Shown here piece by piece: positions 61,667 to 64,000 of a DNA stretch of 64,000 bases (positions within the stretch are counted from its first letter, which is position 1; every line of letters starts with the position of its first letter). Source of the DNA: Clostridia bacterium (GTDB taxonomy: Bacteria > Bacillota > Clostridia > Oscillospirales > CAG-272). Both the position numbers and the translations under genes were made by a program. The DNA is taken from the NCBI GenBank assembly GCA_017454675.1, contig JAFTCN010000053.1, positions 1 through 64,000 on the forward strand, in the 5' to 3' direction. Below the pieces are notes generated by a model. The model was not told the DNA's origin. It saw only the letters and a program-made list of their open reading frames with translations, and searched no databases.

Positions 61667-63166
61667 ATGGCAGAAAACGACCGCAGAGCCCGCGGCGCGG
61701 GGAACGGAGCGGAACGTCCGAACGTCCTATTCATCTTCACCGATCAGCAGAGGCGCGACACGATATCCGCGCTCGGCAATCCCTGTATCGTGACTCCGGC
61801 ACTCGACTCGATCGCGACCGCCCCGGATACATCCGTCTTCGACAGATGCTACACTCCGTCTCCGGTCTGCGTGCCGGCGAGGCTCGCGCTGTTCGCCGGG
61901 CAGTACTGCTCGAGGACCGGCAACAACAATAACAACGCCGTGAGCGTATACGAAGGTGAAGGCTTCTTCAAAAGGTTCACCGATGCCGGATACGACACCT
62001 GCTGCATCGGAAAGATGCACTACAAAAAGGACCCATACGGCCCCATGGGCTTCAGACGCCGAATAGTCCAGGAGGAGATGGCGGACCCGCGCGACGACTA
62101 TATGAAATGGCTCCGCGGAACTCCATACCGGAACGTCTTCGACTACAACGGACAGCGCACCGAGCTCTATTACATCCCGCAGGTGTCGCAGCTCCCTGCC
62201 GAGGCGCATCCGACGCAGTGGATCGGCGACCGGGCAGTCGAGTTCATAAACGGGGCAGGCAGGTCCGGCGAGCCATTCTTCCTTTTCGCCTCGTTCATAC
62301 ACCCGCACCCGCCATTTGCCCCGCCTTCACCGTGGAACAAGCTGTACCGTTCCCGCGTGAGACCGGCATTCGTACCGGAGGACGAGGACTCCTACCGGGA
62401 TCTGCTCAGAAACAGATACACGCTCGACGCCCTGGCGATCTCGCCGCGCCGCCGCGAACTGCTCGTGCAGCACTATTACGCCTGCGTCTCATTCGTCGAT
62501 TACCAGATCGGCAGGATCGTCGCTGCGCTGAAGGAGCGCGGACTGTATGATAATACGATAATCGTCTTTTCGTCTGACCACGGCGAACTGCTCGGAGACT
62601 ACCGATCGATGGGCAAGCGCACGATGCTCGACGCTGCGTCGAACATCCCGCTGCTCATTCGAGTTCCCGGATGCACGGGAGGCATAAGACACGATCCCGC
62701 GTCGCTCGTCGACATGGCCCCGACGCTCCTGTCCGCTTGCGGCATCGGCTACCCCGGCGGCGAGTTCGACGGCGTCGATCTCATGAGCGACAGACACGAC
62801 TTCGTATTCTCGCAGTACGAAAGCGGCCCGGCAGAGACATGTATGGCCGCATCCGGGACCGACAAGCTCGTATGGTCCGCGATCGGCGGACGGTATTTCT
62901 ATTTCGATTCCTTCCCCGACGGGAAGGACAGATTCGACCTCTCTCTACCCCGCGTAAGGGAACTGAAGGAGCGCCTCGACGCCTACATGTCATCAGACAG
63001 ATGCCCTGCCCCGACTGAAGGTCCGGCGCGCACGAGCCCGCTGCTCCAGGAATACGGCTCCTTCTATGCGCCCCTCGACGACCACTGCAGCACGATGGAC
63101 GAGGAGCGGGCGAGGATGCCGGAGGGATACCCGATCACGCTCGGCTGCAAACATACCGATTACTGA
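61667..63166 (+). CDS. Cys-type sulfatase
   Basis: 499 residues, AAGGAG six bases upstream, no signal peptide. NVLFIFTDQQRRDT supplies metal ligands. CVPAR (Cys68 to Arg72) is the C-x-P-x-R core whose cysteine is converted to formylglycine. GKMHYKK, FSSDHGELLGDY and FRRR-type positions complete the fold. Being Cys-type in an apparent anaerobe, it needs a radical-SAM maturase (anSME) or similar, which is not in the window. It probably desulfates a sugar or glycan fragment inside the cell. The flanking HAD phosphatases fit carbohydrate turnover. Confidence 0.9.
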   Translation: MAENDRRARGAGNGAERPNVLFIFTDQQRRDTISALGNPCIVTPALDSIATAPDTSVFDRCYTPSPVCVPARLALFAGQYCSRTGNNNNNAVSVYEGEGFFKRFTDAGYDTCCIGKMHYKKDPYGPMGFRRRIVQEEMADPRDDYMKWLRGTPYRNVFDYNGQRTELYYIPQVSQLPAEAHPTQWIGDRAVEFINGAGRSGEPFFLFASFIHPHPPFAPPSPWNKLYRSRVRPAFVPEDEDSYRDLLRNRYTLDALAISPRRRELLVQHYYACVSFVDYQIGRIVAALKERGLYDNTIIVFSSDHGELLGDYRSMGKRTMLDAASNIPLLIRVPGCTGGIRHDPASLVDMAPTLLSACGIGYPGGEFDGVDLMSDRHDFVFSQYESGPAETCMAASGTDKLVWSAIGGRYFYFDSFPDGKDRFDLSLPRVRELKERLDAYMSSDRCPAPTEGPARTSPLLQEYGSFYAPLDDHCSTMDEERARMPEGYPITLGCKHTDY

Positions 63167-63193
63167 CACGGACCAAGAAAGGATACAGACGAT

Positions 63194-63898
63194 ATGAAAA
63201 AGCTGATAGGCTTCGACCTCGACGGCACGCTGTCACAGCACCGTTCACCTCTCCCCGCCGAAAACCGCGAACTGCTCGACCGTCTGGGAAAAAAATACAG
63301 CCTGGTCATGGTCGCAGCCGGCAACTGTCCGCGCGTATACGGACAGATGGATCACTATCCGATCGACATAATAGGCAACTACGGGATGCAGGAGAGCACG
63401 GTAAAAGACGGGAGGTTCGAGATCATACGCACCGACTTTACCGAGCCGGACAGAGAATGCTTCCTCGCGGTCACGTCATACCTTCGGAAAAAATACGGGT
63501 ATACCGAATACGCCGGCGACCCGGTGGAGTTCCACCAGTCGGGCATGGTGACCTTCCCGCTGCTCGGCACCGCCGCGAAGATCGAAGACAAGCTCGTCTT
63601 CGACCCAGACAGGTCGAAGAGGCGCCGCATGTACGGCGAAGTCCTGGCGCTCTTCCCCAACTACTCGGTATACATAGGCGGGTCGTCTTCCTTCGATTTT
63701 TCGGCAAAGCGGTACAACAAATACGATTCGCTGATGAGATACGCCGCCGAACACGGATTCACGAAGGACGAGATCCTGTACGTCGGAGACGATTTCGGCG
63801 ACGGAGGCGGCGACAGCCATATCCGGCTCTTCGGAATGGATTACGTCAGGGTCGACGACTACCGCAGAACGCCCGACCTTCTGCGTTTCCTGCTCTGA
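63194..63898 (+). CDS. HAD-family hydrolase (Cof/sugar-phosphatase-like)
   Basis: 234 residues, AAAGGA about nine bases upstream. Motif I is IGFDLDGTLSQH (Asp8, Asp10). VMVAAGN serves as motif II, a lysine is found in the KRYNKYDSL region, and VGDDFGDGGGDSHI is motif IV. A type C2-like cap with aromatic residues lies between. The order resembles phosphomannomutase and sugar-phosphate phosphatases of the Cof class. It follows the sulfatase by 28 bp and probably shares its transcript. Confidence 0.85.
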   Translation: MKKLIGFDLDGTLSQHRSPLPAENRELLDRLGKKYSLVMVAAGNCPRVYGQMDHYPIDIIGNYGMQESTVKDGRFEIIRTDFTEPDRECFLAVTSYLRKKYGYTEYAGDPVEFHQSGMVTFPLLGTAAKIEDKLVFDPDRSKRRRMYGEVLALFPNYSVYIGGSSSFDFSAKRYNKYDSLMRYAAEHGFTKDEILYVGDDFGDGGGDSHIRLFGMDYVRVDDYRRTPDLLRFLL

Positions 63899-63957
63899 AC
63901 CGGCAAGCGCGCATGGCTCGATGAGCAGTGCCGCTCATGCCTGGCGCAACGTCATAA

Positions 63958-64000
63958 TGTCACAGACCCCGGAAGATCCGATCTCCCGGGGTCTGTGACA
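63958..64000. terminator. terminator hairpin at the window edge
   Basis: TGTCACAGACCCCGG (63958-63972) pairs perfectly with CCGGGGTCTGTGACA (63986-64000). The U tract, if any, lies beyond the window. A smaller ATGAGC/GCTCAT stem lies just upstream, near 63920-63938. Confidence 0.7.

Noticed and set aside
1-64000. CRISPR array, prophage, insertion sequences, attachment sites
   Set aside because: No regularly spaced repeats, transposase, integrase or terminal inverted repeats were seen on reading. Flanking the tRNA-Val there is no duplicated 3' end or integrase gene.

Overview
The window looks like chromosome of an anaerobic, Gram-positive Bacillota (Clostridia-type) with fairly high GC. The evidence is the ylxM-ffh-rpsP-khpA cluster, meso-diaminopimelate dehydrogenase beside dapA/dapB, a biotin-dependent Na+-pumping decarboxylase operon, lipoprotein-type binding proteins, strong AGGAGG-like ribosome sites and a run of near-perfect TTGACA-N17-TATAAT promoters. 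GC-rich reading frames, with AGA/AGG arginine and ATA isoleucine codons common, give many long antisense ORFs that are not genes. I see no phage, insertion sequence, integrase, CRISPR array or rRNA. The taxonomic call is inference.

Left part (1-16 kb), sugar and aglycone use: a relic of a binding-protein gene; a minus-strand operon of GntR regulator, Asp-box (sialidase-fold) protein, HpcH/HpaI aldolase and an orphan sugar-type binding lipoprotein, driven by a promoter with a perfect 17-bp palindrome just downstream of the -10; divergently, L-rhamnose isomerase and a GH106-like (alpha-L-rhamnosidase family) enzyme; tRNA-Val(GAC); then a four-gene unit with a beta-helix lipoprotein, an Old Yellow Enzyme with Fe-S cysteines, a short-chain dehydrogenase and a fumarate-reductase-like flavoprotein. 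Together these suggest release of rhamnose from glycosides and perhaps reduction of the aglycone.

Middle left (16-27.5 kb), a remodelled peptide transporter: one minus-strand unit, oppA-oppB-oppC-oppD-oppF, followed by an ApbE-like protein without its active-site motifs, an MscS channel and a membrane-anchored beta-rich protein. Four of the five Opp subunits are unusual. OppA looks circularly permuted. OppB has a roughly 300-residue external domain. OppD carries about 225 extra residues between Walker A and the Q-loop. OppF ends in two added membrane segments. This is the most unusual system in the window.

Middle (27.9-48 kb): valS with a structured leader but no recognisable T-box, and a surface protein. 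Then a long minus-strand series reads argC-argJ-argB-argD-dapA-dapB-ddh-polA-carboxyltransferase-oadG-biotin carrier-oadB-oadA (arginine and lysine/peptidoglycan precursors, DNA polymerase I, Na+-pump decarboxylase with two carboxyltransferases). A Kef/CPA2-type antiporter lies upstream of argC.

Right part (48-64 kb): ylxM-ffh-rpsP-khpA closed by a strong terminator; a divergent oxidoreductase / sugar-isomerase pair; glpK and a YhhN-type membrane protein; metF-metH-dxs on the minus strand; and finally a HAD phosphatase, a Cys-type sulfatase and a second HAD phosphatase. Perfect bidirectional hairpin terminators separate most convergent gene pairs. Gene-free stretches over 300 bp are described under the promoters and relic they contain.
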